Source: Chitinophaga pinensis (lineage in GTDB: Bacteria; Bacteroidota; Bacteroidia; Chitinophagales; Chitinophagaceae). Taken from it: DNA of 64,000 nucleotides. The DNA is taken from contig CAMDVD010000008.1 of the NCBI GenBank assembly GCA_945878115.1, forward strand, positions 16,668-80,667, in the 5' to 3' direction. Numbering within the stretch: position 1 is the stretch's first letter; each line of letters begins with the position of its first letter. Position numbers and translations under genes: made by a program. A model generated the notes under the pieces. That model did not search any database. It was given only the letters and a program-made list of their open reading frames with translations, and was not told the DNA's origin. Below are positions 8,202 to 17,104 of this stretch, one piece after another.

Positions 8202-11099
8202 ATGAAGCAACCAAAAAAGTTATATATTCTAAGAGCTTTGTTCCTATTCATCTTGCTTATCGGTGTGTATGGCAGTGGAAATGCGCAGACTAAGAATTCG
8301 CAAAATTTATCTTCAGACGAGTATTTTCGTTTGGCAAAAATTGAAGCAAATCAAAAAGGAAATTATCCTTTAGCGGTAAGTTATTGTAAAAAAAGTTTGC
8401 AAAAATCGCCTGATAATATGGACGTTCATTTGCTTTTAGGTAAATGTTATTTAGAGATAGAAAATTATGATAGTGCGAGGTATGAATTAAAAAAGGTAGC
8501 AGATGCTTATCCGCATAGCGTGGACTCAAGGCACTATTTAATTAATGTGGAGTATAAAACTGGAAGATATTCTAGTGCGATTTGTTATATCAATGAATTG
8601 TTGGAAGTTAGACCATATAGTAGAACACTTTGGTTGAAGAAGGTATCCATCTATAATGATATGGGTAATACGGTCGAAGCCAAAAGAGCATTAACCCGTT
8701 TGTTCAGTATTTATCCGACAGATACGATGGTTAAAAATGCGTATCAAGAATTGATATTGAATGAGGCGGCTAGGTATTACAAAAATGGAAATTTTACGAA
8801 GAGTAGTGAACTGTTGACTAAAGCATTGGAAGCAAATCCTAGAGATTTATTGACTTTACACCAACAAGTCAATAATTTTTTAAGTGCTGGTAAACGCTCT
8901 GATGCTATGGGTTTGATAGAATCTGGATTGTCTAATTTTCCTGGAGATCCGATTTTGATTGAGAAAAAAATAGGGGTACTTCAAGAAATGGGAAATTATC
9001 AGGATGCTTTGGCCTTTACGCAAGCCACCATGAAAAAATACCCAAGCGCTAAATTAAGAACACTAGCCAATGACTTGCAACTTCAGGCGGCAGAATTTTA
9101 TATGAACAATGACCCTTATGTTTTGTATCAAAAAATATATGCTACCAATCCAGGTAATGAAGAAGCGTTCACGTATTTATTAAATAATTCTTTGACCAAA
9201 GGATATTATAGTGATGCTGAAGAATATATTAAAATAGCGTTGAAGAGAAGTCCGAATAATAAAGTGGTATTGATGAAACAATTGACGCTTTTTGAATTGG
9301 AACACAAAACAGCAGAGGCAAATAAGGCGATTGAAAAATTAGTGACGATGTTCCCTTCGGATGGCGAGTTGCAAGATAAATATTCAACTATTTTACTCGC
9401 ACAAGCGAAAGGTTATTTTCAAGATCAATTGTATACACAAGCACAACCATTATTTGAAAAGTTAATGCGATTTCCGGATATGATATCTACGGCGAATGAT
9501 TATTTATATTCTATTCAATTGGCGCAAAAAAATTATAGTGCAGCTTTGATACTCATCAATAAACAAATAGCTCGTTATCCTCGTGATGAAAATTATGTTT
9601 TCAAAAAGGCTTCATTACTTGAAGAGATGGGTAAATATGACGATGCCATTGAAATTACAAATAGACTGACGAAAAAGAATCCTACGAATAGTTTATACAA
9701 ACAATCTTTCATTTCGCAATCCATTCCTTATATCAAACAACTCATGGAAGATGAGAAATATGATAGTGCCATGATAGTGATTGACAGGCTATTGGAAAAT
9801 GATCCAACCAATTTATTGGCTTATAATTATGCCATCAATGTACAATCTATCATTAAGGATTATAAAAATGGATTAGAGTATTGCGATCAGGCATTGCGTT
9901 ATTATCCAGATTCAAGAGAAATAAAATTAAAGAAAGCTAGTTTGTTTAGTTCTCTTAATGATTATGATCAATCTGTAGGAACCTTTACGGAGTTAGAATC
10001 GCAGTATCCGTATAATGGAAAAATAAAAACTGCGTTAGCAGAAGAATTAGCTCGGGTTGCAAAGAATTATGAACGAGCGAATAACCAAGATTCGGCCATT
10101 TATTATTATGCCAAAGCCTATAATGTATCGCCTTTGGATACCTTTTCATTGTATCGCATGATCAATATACAATTGACGAATAAAAATTATGACCTTGCTT
10201 CTGCATTAATAGATTCAGGATTGGTGAAGTATCCAGATAATTCTTATTTGTATTATAAGAAAGGCGTTCTTTTAGAAATGCAAGAAAAATATGATTCGGC
10301 TGCTATTTTTCTAAAAAAGGGAGAACCGCAATATGGCGATTCACCGAATTATTTAAATTATCTGGACTACCTTTTAGGCAAGTCGTATAAACATCAAGCA
10401 GGTATTAGTTTTATAAGAACTTATTATGATTCTTCTGTATTACGTTCTTCTATCGCGTCGTTTGAATACACTACCTACAAGCCAAAAAATACGTATACTT
10501 ATCATTTCAATTATGCTGCAAGGCCAATAGGAACTGGCGTACAACATGAAATGGATTGGATACATAAATATGAAAATAAGCGATATAGATTAGTCAATGT
10601 TGCAGTCGCCAATAAGTTTGTATTTCCTTATTTTAAACTTGGCGTTTCTTTTTATAAGAAAACAAAAAAATATGATATGCAGCGTGAGTTAGGTTTAAGA
10701 TATGTATTACAAAAGGATAAAAATAGTTTGGTTTCGGTAGTGGGTGGTTTAGAAAAAGAATGGAATGATGTTTGGGTAAATGCGCGTGCTTTTGTGATGA
10801 CCGACTTTAGTAATTTATACCAAACTATTACACTGCAATCACGTTATTATTTTAATTTACGCAATGATTATATAATGGCAATGGGATCACTTGGTACACC
10901 ACCTGAAGATAAAACATTAGATTTTCAAGTGAATACTTTTTTACAATATGTGACCAGAATGGTAGGTGGCGGTTACCAACATGCAATCAAGCATAGAACT
11001 ACCATAGGCATACAAGGGAATTGGTATAATTTCAAAATTGAAAAAACGAATTTTGTAAATCAGTACAATCTCTTTATCACATTACTGACTAAATTTTAA
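8202..11099 (+). CDS. TPR protein with C-terminal YaiO-like outer-membrane beta-barrel
   Basis: A 965-residue exported protein. The signal peptide covers residues 1-28 (ends Gly-Asn-Ala-Gln). A long array of tetratricopeptide-type repeats runs from about 35 to 720, with recurrent Tyr-Asp-Ala/Ser-Ala and Pro-Asn/Asp turns. The C-terminal 240 residues alternate aromatic and polar positions in beta-strands and end in Leu-Leu-Thr-Lys-Phe, the terminal aromatic expected of an outer-membrane barrel. This resembles YaiO-family barrels. The TPR-then-barrel order is that of PgaA, the poly-GlcNAc export porin, so a polysaccharide exporter is the natural reading beside the GT2 synthase. Homology to PgaA itself is not claimed. 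Confidence 0.82.
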   Translation: MKQPKKLYILRALFLFILLIGVYGSGNAQTKNSQNLSSDEYFRLAKIEANQKGNYPLAVSYCKKSLQKSPDNMDVHLLLGKCYLEIENYDSARYELKKVADAYPHSVDSRHYLINVEYKTGRYSSAICYINELLEVRPYSRTLWLKKVSIYNDMGNTVEAKRALTRLFSIYPTDTMVKNAYQELILNEAARYYKNGNFTKSSELLTKALEANPRDLLTLHQQVNNFLSAGKRSDAMGLIESGLSNFPGDPILIEKKIGVLQEMGNYQDALAFTQATMKKYPSAKLRTLANDLQLQAAEFYMNNDPYVLYQKIYATNPGNEEAFTYLLNNSLTKGYYSDAEEYIKIALKRSPNNKVVLMKQLTLFELEHKTAEANKAIEKLVTMFPSDGELQDKYSTILLAQAKGYFQDQLYTQAQPLFEKLMRFPDMISTANDYLYSIQLAQKNYSAALILINKQIARYPRDENYVFKKASLLEEMGKYDDAIEITNRLTKKNPTNSLYKQSFISQSIPYIKQLMEDEKYDSAMIVIDRLLENDPTNLLAYNYAINVQSIIKDYKNGLEYCDQALRYYPDSREIKLKKASLFSSLNDYDQSVGTFTELESQYPYNGKIKTALAEELARVAKNYERANNQDSAIYYYAKAYNVSPLDTFSLYRMINIQLTNKNYDLASALIDSGLVKYPDNSYLYYKKGVLLEMQEKYDSAAIFLKKGEPQYGDSPNYLNYLDYLLGKSYKHQAGISFIRTYYDSSVLRSSIASFEYTTYKPKNTYTYHFNYAARPIGTGVQHEMDWIHKYENKRYRLVNVAVANKFVFPYFKLGVSFYKKTKKYDMQRELGLRYVLQKDKNSLVSVVGGLEKEWNDVWVNARAFVMTDFSNLYQTITLQSRYYFNLRNDYIMAMGSLGTPPEDKTLDFQVNTFLQYVTRMVGGGYQHAIKHRTTIGIQGNWYNFKIEKTNFVNQYNLFITLLTKF

Positions 11100-11119
11100 T
11101 ACACTAATTGAGAGTCATA

Positions 11120-13390
11120 ATGAGAGGATCCTTGAAGACATCGATATTAATCCTATTCTTTAATGTAATAGGCATTGGGGGCATTATTTCTTGTAAACCA
11201 ATCTCGAAAGATTTTATTTTTTATAAAACTGCAGTAACCATACCTATTGTTGTATTGCCAAATAGCCCAAAAAATATTGAACGAAAAGCAGCACAATTAT
11301 TTATAGAAAATTTCAAATTAATTACTGGCGAAACGATTCAATCTATTTCTGAATCAGCGGCAGTTAAAAATGAAAAATCTACTTATTTATTTCTAGGAAA
11401 TACAAAGGCATTTCAAAAAATAAATAAAAATGGAAATTTTGAAAGTGATGGATATGCGATGATACAAGAGGATAATGCCATTTATTTGAATGGATCAAAT
11501 GGCATAGGCGTTATCAATGCAGTGGTTTATTTTTTAGAACATTATGGCGGTATAAAATATATTGATGTTGCGAATAAAACATTTTCGCAGATTCAACAAA
11601 TTAGTATTCCGCAACAAACGCAATATTATTCTACACCTGCTTTTACGTATAGAGAAGCATCTTACCCAGCCGCTTTAGATTACAATTATGCACTATGGAA
11701 TGCATTACATATTAAGGAAGAGGTGTGGGGATGTTGGGGTCATAATTTGCATAAATTATTGAATGAACAAACCAAAAATTCACCTTCTATTTATGCAACC
11801 ATAAATGGGAAAATAAATAAAGAGCAATATTGTTTTTCAAGCAATGAATTATATGAAGGTATTGCCACTGGCATTGAATTGAAATTGGCTAAAAATCCAG
11901 ATGCAAATTATTTTTCTATTTCTGCAAATGACAATGGACTAGTTTGTCAATGTCCCATTTGTACTGGTCAAAATAAAGGCAATCAATCGGCTTCCAATTC
12001 TGTTTGTTTATTGGTAAAAAAATTAGCTGAGCGTTTTCCAGATGCTATCATTTCAACACTTGCTTATCGAACAACATTGCAAGCACCAAGTAATATAGTA
12101 CTACCTAAAAATACGGCGATACTTTTAAGTACTATCGATTTTCCAAAGGGACAAGCATTAAAAAATAGTACCTCTAGTGCAGCGTTTAAAAAATTGGTGA
12201 CAAACTGGAAACAAGTCAGCAGCAATTGTTTGGTATGGGATTATCCTGTTCAGTATACAAACTATTTTGATTTTTTTCCAACCATAGCTATCTTGCAACA
12301 AGACTTACAGTATTTTAAAGAAATAGGTATTACGGGTGTATTTGAACAAGGAAGTGAAAATGATTATAGTACTTGGTGTGATTGGAAATCCTTCGCATCT
12401 GCTAAATTGTTGTGGGACCCGTATACGAATTTAGATTCATTGCGTTATAGTTTTTTTGAAAATGCGTATCCTGAACAAGTCGATTTTTTACATGATTTCT
12501 TGATGCAACTAGAAGCAAATTTAAAAAAGTCGAAAAAGAATGTAGATATTTATGGCACTATGTTCCAATCCTTAAATAGCTATTTAACTCAAGAGGAATT
12601 TGATTTATTTTATTATGAATTATGCGATAAATATTTGACAGTAAGTGGAAAAGAAAAAAGTCGTTTAACCCAACTCCTCACTGCTTTAGTTTTTAATAAA
12701 TTAGAAATGATACGATTGGGTGGATTAAGCGCGCAAGGATATGCAACAGCGGATGGCTTAGGCAATAGACATTTGAATACAGAAATCAATAAGTTACTTA
12801 CCAGTTTACAGCAATATGCTGGTCAATCTAAAATATATGTGTATGATGAAGATGGGGATTCCATCTCTCAATACGTTCGACAATGGAATGATTTTATCAT
12901 CAACAAGGATGGTAAAAATTTATTGTATAATAAAACGATTACCATACAAGATACTTATGATAAGGATTACCATGGCGATGCTACACATGCTTTGAATGAT
13001 GGTGCTATCGGCTTCTTAGATTACGCAACGAATTGGTTATTATTTAATAATAAGGATATGGAAGTTGAAATACCAATTGCCAATATCGCCGCGTTTAAAA
13101 AACTATCCTTAAATTTTCTGTGTGATGTAAGGCATACATTTTATTATCCTGAAAAGGTCAGTGTTTATGGGATAGGTAAAAATGGAGTGCCTACTTTATT
13201 GGCAGAAAAAACACCAACGCAAATAGAGACTTCTGAAAAATATAAATATACTTTTACATTTGATTGGGCGCAAAAACCAGCTTATGAAAAAATAAAAATA
13301 ATTGCTATAAATAAACGAAATTTGTCCGAGCAATTTTATCAACCAAATAAAAAAGCAACAATAGCTTGTGACGAAATTGTAATCCAATAA
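11120..13390 (+). CDS. DUF4838 lipoprotein, putative carbohydrate-active enzyme
   Basis: A 756-residue lipoprotein with lipobox Ile-Ile-Ser-Cys (Cys near residue 23). It starts with an alpha-glucuronidase-like N-terminal domain (about 35-160). The DUF4838 domain follows (about 190-470), with Trp-Gly-Cys-Trp-Gly-His, a Cys-Gln-Cys-Pro-Ile-Cys cluster and an Asn-Asp-Asn-Gly motif. A C-terminal discoidin/CBM32-like region starts near 620. DUF4838 proteins are related in fold to hexosaminidase-type glycoside hydrolases; no activity is assigned. By position it parallels PgaB, the periplasmic modifying enzyme of poly-GlcNAc systems. The ATG at 11120 was chosen over a TTG at 11108 because it gives a proper lipoprotein signal. 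Confidence 0.8.
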   Translation: MRGSLKTSILILFFNVIGIGGIISCKPISKDFIFYKTAVTIPIVVLPNSPKNIERKAAQLFIENFKLITGETIQSISESAAVKNEKSTYLFLGNTKAFQKINKNGNFESDGYAMIQEDNAIYLNGSNGIGVINAVVYFLEHYGGIKYIDVANKTFSQIQQISIPQQTQYYSTPAFTYREASYPAALDYNYALWNALHIKEEVWGCWGHNLHKLLNEQTKNSPSIYATINGKINKEQYCFSSNELYEGIATGIELKLAKNPDANYFSISANDNGLVCQCPICTGQNKGNQSASNSVCLLVKKLAERFPDAIISTLAYRTTLQAPSNIVLPKNTAILLSTIDFPKGQALKNSTSSAAFKKLVTNWKQVSSNCLVWDYPVQYTNYFDFFPTIAILQQDLQYFKEIGITGVFEQGSENDYSTWCDWKSFASAKLLWDPYTNLDSLRYSFFENAYPEQVDFLHDFLMQLEANLKKSKKNVDIYGTMFQSLNSYLTQEEFDLFYYELCDKYLTVSGKEKSRLTQLLTALVFNKLEMIRLGGLSAQGYATADGLGNRHLNTEINKLLTSLQQYAGQSKIYVYDEDGDSISQYVRQWNDFIINKDGKNLLYNKTITIQDTYDKDYHGDATHALNDGAIGFLDYATNWLLFNNKDMEVEIPIANIAAFKKLSLNFLCDVRHTFYYPEKVSVYGIGKNGVPTLLAEKTPTQIETSEKYKYTFTFDWAQKPAYEKIKIIAINKRNLSEQFYQPNKKATIACDEIVIQ

Positions 13391-13393
13391 AAA

Positions 13394-13957
13394 ATGAAAC
13401 GAAAACAAAATGTACCATTTTATGTAATTGCCATACTAACTTGTAGTATTTATTTTGCTGCCTGTAGCATTGATAAAGGGAAAGCGAATTTGGCTAAAAC
13501 TACCGTACATTTTAAGGATTCTATTCGACATTATTTTGCCGTACCACAGGGTAAAGATTTGACTATCCCATTTACATTTTATAATACTGGTCAACATCCT
13601 TTGGCTGTTCTTGAAGTACAAACTTCTTGTGGTTGTACCAAAGCAGAATTTCCATCAAGGCTAATAGAATCAGAAGGTCAAGGCGATATCGTATTGCATT
13701 ATAATAGTATCATGAATATTGGCTATACGCAGATTTATGTTACTGTAATTATGAATACAGCGCCAGTATCTATTCATACATTAATCTTTGATGTGAATAC
13801 CGTTCCTAATGCTTTGTATGTAAAAGATTATGAAGAACTATATGACGAGGAACAAGAATTGAAAAAGAAAACAGGTGTAGAAAATGCGGTTGATGGTGAT
13901 GAAACGCAAGCGGAGAAAAACTATTATACCGATTCATTAGCGTACGATACTTATTAA
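13394..13957 (+). CDS. DUF1573 lipoprotein
   Basis: A 187-residue protein with a lipoprotein signal (Phe-Ala-Ala-Cys, Cys near residue 25) and a DUF1573 domain: an Ig-like fold with Phe-Tyr-Asn-Thr-Gly near residue 56 and the hallmark Thr-Ser-Cys-Gly-Cys-Thr at about 76-81. DUF1573 is common in exported proteins of Bacteroidota and has no established biochemical role. It begins 3 bases after the DUF4838 gene, as the last gene of the exopolysaccharide-type operon. The C-terminus is acidic (about 145-170) and low-complexity. purN follows after 39 bases and may be read through. Confidence 0.8.
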   Translation: MKRKQNVPFYVIAILTCSIYFAACSIDKGKANLAKTTVHFKDSIRHYFAVPQGKDLTIPFTFYNTGQHPLAVLEVQTSCGCTKAEFPSRLIESEGQGDIVLHYNSIMNIGYTQIYVTVIMNTAPVSIHTLIFDVNTVPNALYVKDYEELYDEEQELKKKTGVENAVDGDETQAEKNYYTDSLAYDTY

Positions 13958-13996
13958 TTTTTTCTGAATTTAAAAAGAGAACAATCCAATTGATTT

Positions 13997-14563
13997 ATGG
14001 TGAAGAATGTAATTTTATTTGCTTCTGGAAATGGAAGTAATGTGGCCGCAATTTTATCGCATTGTAAGAATATTTCCGATATCCATTTTCCAGTAATAGT
14101 GACGAATAATCCGAAAGCGGGTGTGATACAATTGGCAAAGGAAAATGGAATAGATGTTTTATTGATAAACAAAGCTATTTTTGATTCCGCTGTTTTTTTA
14201 GATACTTTAGAACGTTATCAACCATCTCTATTGGTCTTGGCAGGTTTTTTATGGAGAGTACCAGCTTATTTAATAGAGGCATTTCCCAAACAAATCATCA
14301 ATATACATCCTGCATTATTGCCCAAGTATGGTGGCAAAGGCATGTATGGACATCATGTACATGAAGCTGTGATTGCAAACGCCGAAAAGCAAAGTGGCAT
14401 CACTATTCATATGGTGAATAAGGAGTATGATGAAGGAACTATTTTGTTACAAAAAAAAGTAGACATTACACCAACAGATACAGCCCAAACATTGGCAAGT
14501 AAAGTACTTGCATTAGAGCATGAGTGGTATGTACAGGTGATACGGAATTTGTTGCAAGTCTAG
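13997..14563 (+). CDS. purN: Phosphoribosylglycinamide formyltransferase
   Basis: A 188-residue cytoplasmic enzyme that transfers a formyl group from 10-formyltetrahydrofolate to GAR in purine synthesis. The N-terminal Ala-Ser-Gly-Asn-Gly-Ser-Asn (residues 9-15) binds the nucleotide phosphate. The catalytic Asn and His lie in Asn-Ile-His-Pro-Ala-Leu-Leu-Pro (about 101-108), and the catalytic Asp in Glu-Tyr-Asp-Glu-Gly (about 143-147). Length is normal for the bacterial monofunctional form. It sits 39 bases after the DUF1573 gene and converges on the NuoE-NuoF gene; a 14-bp-stem hairpin lies in the gap. Confidence 0.95.
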   Translation: MVKNVILFASGNGSNVAAILSHCKNISDIHFPVIVTNNPKAGVIQLAKENGIDVLLINKAIFDSAVFLDTLERYQPSLLVLAGFLWRVPAYLIEAFPKQIINIHPALLPKYGGKGMYGHHVHEAVIANAEKQSGITIHMVNKEYDEGTILLQKKVDITPTDTAQTLASKVLALEHEWYVQVIRNLLQV

Positions 14564-14592
14564 ATAAATCTAGACGAAATTCAAATGAATGC

Positions 14593-14636
14593 AACATGAA
14601 TAGGAATGTGGCGCTTCAGCCCTTCCTATTCATGTT
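14593..14636. terminator. Hairpin between convergent genes, likely bidirectional terminator
   Basis: Perfect 14-bp arms (AACATGAATAGGAA at 14593-14606 and its complement at 14623-14636) with a 16-base loop, placed between the stops of purN and the NuoE-NuoF gene. There is no long T-run, so termination is inferred from position and stem strength. Confidence 0.6.
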
Positions 14637-14642
14637 CAATTC

Positions 14643-16292
14643 CTATCGAATATATTCTTTCAATTCCTCCTCAAAATAATGCAATGCATTTTTGATAGGC
14701 AATGGCAGTCCGCCGCCTAATGCACAGAGAGAGCCTATTTCTAAAGTCTCTAATAAATCATTGAGTAAAACTCGATCTACTGTATAATCACTTGTTCTGG
14801 CTTTGTGCAACATTTCATAACCTCGTGTGCTACCAAGGCGACAAGGAAAACATTTGCCACAACTTTCATGTGCAGTAAACTGAAACAGATGTTCCAGATA
14901 TTGAATTAATGGAAAGTCGGCAGGTATACAAACTATAGAAGCATGACCCAATAAAAATCCATTTTCGTGAAAGCTTTCAAAATCTATGGTCAGGTCTTTT
15001 ATTTTTTCAAGAGGAACTAAACCACCTAATGGTCCGCCTATATGCATGGCTTTAATGGCAGTTTTAAAACCTAAACCTAATTCATCAATTACAGTTTGTA
15101 ATGGTGTGCCCATCTCTACTTCGTAAATACCAGGTCGATTGAAAAAACCATCTAATGAAATGAGTTTAGTGCCTGTTGATTTACCACGTCCAATAGCTGC
15201 AAATTTCTCACCACCTTCTTGAATGATAGATGGGATACAAGCCAAGGTTTCAACATTACTTACAATAGTTGGTTTGTTGAAAAGCCCTTGCTGTGCTGGA
15301 TACGGAGGACGTACACGTACCTCAGGTCTTTGTCCTTCAATGGATGAAAGTAAAGCAGTTTCTTCACCACATATATAAGCACCTTGCGCATGAATAATTT
15401 TAAAATCAAAGGAGAAATCGGAACCGAAAATATGTTCACCCAATAAGTTTTGGTCTCTTAATTTTTGTATTTCTGTAATACAATGAGTAATGCTTTCTGG
15501 ATATTCCGCTCTAATATATAGTACACCAGAAGAGGCTCCAACAATATATCCGGCTATCATCATGCCTAACAAAACTCGATGCACTTGATGTTCTAAAAGA
15601 TAGCGATCGCTGTATGCGCCTGGATCTCCTTCATCGGCATTGCACACAATAAATTTAATATCGCTTTCTGTATTTTTACAGCTTTCTAATTTGAATGCAG
15701 TTGGAAATCCAGCACCTCCTCTACCCCGTAATCCAGAGGTTTTGAGAGCAGCCAATAATTCTTCTTTTGGTTGAAATAAAATAGTTTGTAAAAGCGAATA
15801 ATACGTTTCCATATTTGTACTTGGTGCAGTAAGAATAGGTAAACCTTTACTACCAATAAAATAGGAATCTAGAATTTTTGTTTTTTCGTTTTTGATTTGT
15901 GCAATGTTATCTATCGCATGGCCAGAATAATTGGAACCATCATAAAAGAAAGAACTGTTTTCGTGGCAACGACCTAAGCAACACATTTCTCCAATTTCTG
16001 TTCCATCAAAATGATTAGCTAATTTTTCTTTTAAGGCCGATTGTGTTCCTGCACTTAAGCAAGAACTTCCATTGCAGATATATACTTTTTTCCCTTTGTT
16101 TTCTTCTCTTGTAAAATCATAGAATGTAGCACTACCAAACACATTCGCATTGCCAATTAAAAATTCTTTTGCTAATTGTTCTGATTGTTCAATGGAAACA
16201 GATCCTGTGTCCTGCGCAGCTTCGCCAAGTTTTTCAAATAAATTATTTTCTAATCCTTTGCGCCCAGAAAGTTCGCTGATATTGAACGACAT
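14643..16292 (-). CDS. NuoE-NuoF fusion, NADH-oxidising diaphorase subunit
   Basis: A 549-residue fusion. The N-terminal thioredoxin-like NuoE-type domain has the 2Fe-2S ligands Cys73-x4-Cys78 and Cys105-x3-Cys109. The following NuoF-type domain contains the NADH/FMN-binding Arg-Gly-Arg-Gly-Gly-Ala-Gly-Phe and the 4Fe-4S motif Ser-Cys-Gly-Lys-Cys-Phe-Pro-Cys with a later Cys in Ser-Leu-Cys-Ala-Leu-Gly-Gly. Such fused subunits serve NAD-dependent formate dehydrogenases or bidirectional hydrogenases (HoxF-like) rather than standard complex I. No dehydrogenase, hydrogenase or other nuo subunit is adjacent, so its partner is unknown. Confidence 0.85.
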   Translation of the reverse strand: MSFNISELSGRKGLENNLFEKLGEAAQDTGSVSIEQSEQLAKEFLIGNANVFGSATFYDFTREENKGKKVYICNGSSCLSAGTQSALKEKLANHFDGTEIGEMCCLGRCHENSSFFYDGSNYSGHAIDNIAQIKNEKTKILDSYFIGSKGLPILTAPSTNMETYYSLLQTILFQPKEELLAALKTSGLRGRGGAGFPTAFKLESCKNTESDIKFIVCNADEGDPGAYSDRYLLEHQVHRVLLGMMIAGYIVGASSGVLYIRAEYPESITHCITEIQKLRDQNLLGEHIFGSDFSFDFKIIHAQGAYICGEETALLSSIEGQRPEVRVRPPYPAQQGLFNKPTIVSNVETLACIPSIIQEGGEKFAAIGRGKSTGTKLISLDGFFNRPGIYEVEMGTPLQTVIDELGLGFKTAIKAMHIGGPLGGLVPLEKIKDLTIDFESFHENGFLLGHASIVCIPADFPLIQYLEHLFQFTAHESCGKCFPCRLGSTRGYEMLHKARTSDYTVDRVLLNDLLETLEIGSLCALGGGLPLPIKNALHYFEEELKEYIR

Positions 16293-16373
16293 AAATTTCT
16301 TTTAAGTAAACGAAGATAAAAATAAAAGGCTAAACTAAAAATGTGGTGAAAGGAATAAGCTGCAGATGCTTTG

Positions 16374-16453
16374 TATTGCGGCAACGATAGAAGTGGAAAT
16401 CCTTTTTGCTTGCTCTGAAGCAAAAAGATTGGAACGAATAGCGTGTGTGCCGC
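16374..16453 (+). repeat. Dispersed GCGGCAACG element, partial copy
   Basis: Shares TTGCGGCAACGAT, then AAGTGGAAATCC, a TTTTTGC/GCAAAAA hairpin and a terminal CCGCCCA with the fuller copy at 55098-55233. The middle part (TCCGCT hairpin and CCTGAC hairpin) is missing. It fills most of the gap between the NuoE-NuoF gene and the carbonic anhydrase gene. Confidence 0.65.
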
Positions 16454-16506
16454 CCAAATAATTCGAACAATAAAATTGATTTCATAGTAACATATCCATA
16501 ACCCAT

Positions 16507-17022
16507 TTATTCTTTAAACCATGAACTGTACATCACATAATTATTTGCGATGCGACCAATTTCGTTGTGGATTAATTCTTGTGAAATGTCCTTCTCTTTT
16601 TTAGCAGGAACGCCAGCATAAATGCTGTTGGGTTCGCATTTTGTATTTTCTAAAACCACCGCACCAGCAGCTATAATGGTATGACTAGCGATATGCACAT
16701 TATCCATTACAATAGCCCCCATACCAATTAACACATTGTCTTCAATAGTGCATCCATGTACCAATGCATGATGACCGATAGACACATTGTCGCCGATGTT
16801 TGTTTTTGTTTTTTCGTAGGTGCAATGTATACAGGCGCCATCTTGGATATTTACTTTATTGCCAATACGAATACTATTCACGTCGCCACGAATAACTGCA
16901 TTGAACCATACACTGCACTCATTGCCCATGACTACATCGCCTACTATTGTGGCGTTTGGCGCGATAAAGCAATTGTCGGGAATGGTAGGCAGTACACCTT
17001 TTACAGGCAAGATTAGTGGCAT
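16507..17022 (-). CDS. Gamma-class carbonic anhydrase family protein
   Basis: A 171-residue left-handed beta-helix protein of the gamma carbonic anhydrase/YrdA family, built from hexapeptide repeats (Ile-Gly-Asn-Lys-Val-Asn, Ile-Gly-Asp-Asn-Val-Ser, Ile-Gly-Met-Gly-Ala-Ile). Metal-ligand histidines are visible in Ala-Cys-Ile-His-Cys and in Gly-His-His-Ala-Leu-Val-His. The family hydrates carbon dioxide or acts as a structural homologue. I set the start at 17022 (Met-Pro-Leu-Ile-Leu-Pro-Val-Lys-Gly), because the longer frame reaches into the divergent aminotransferase gene. The two divergent genes are 82 bases apart. Confidence 0.88.
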   Translation of the reverse strand: MPLILPVKGVLPTIPDNCFIAPNATIVGDVVMGNECSVWFNAVIRGDVNSIRIGNKVNIQDGACIHCTYEKTKTNIGDNVSIGHHALVHGCTIEDNVLIGMGAIVMDNVHIASHTIIAAGAVVLENTKCEPNSIYAGVPAKKEKDISQELIHNEIGRIANNYVMYSSWFKE

Positions 17023-17104
17023 ATTTCTTATATTGTAAAAACAAAGAAAAGAACTTTTACCCACTAATTCGTATTTCCATTTACTTTTCTGTTTCTTTGT
17101 AATC

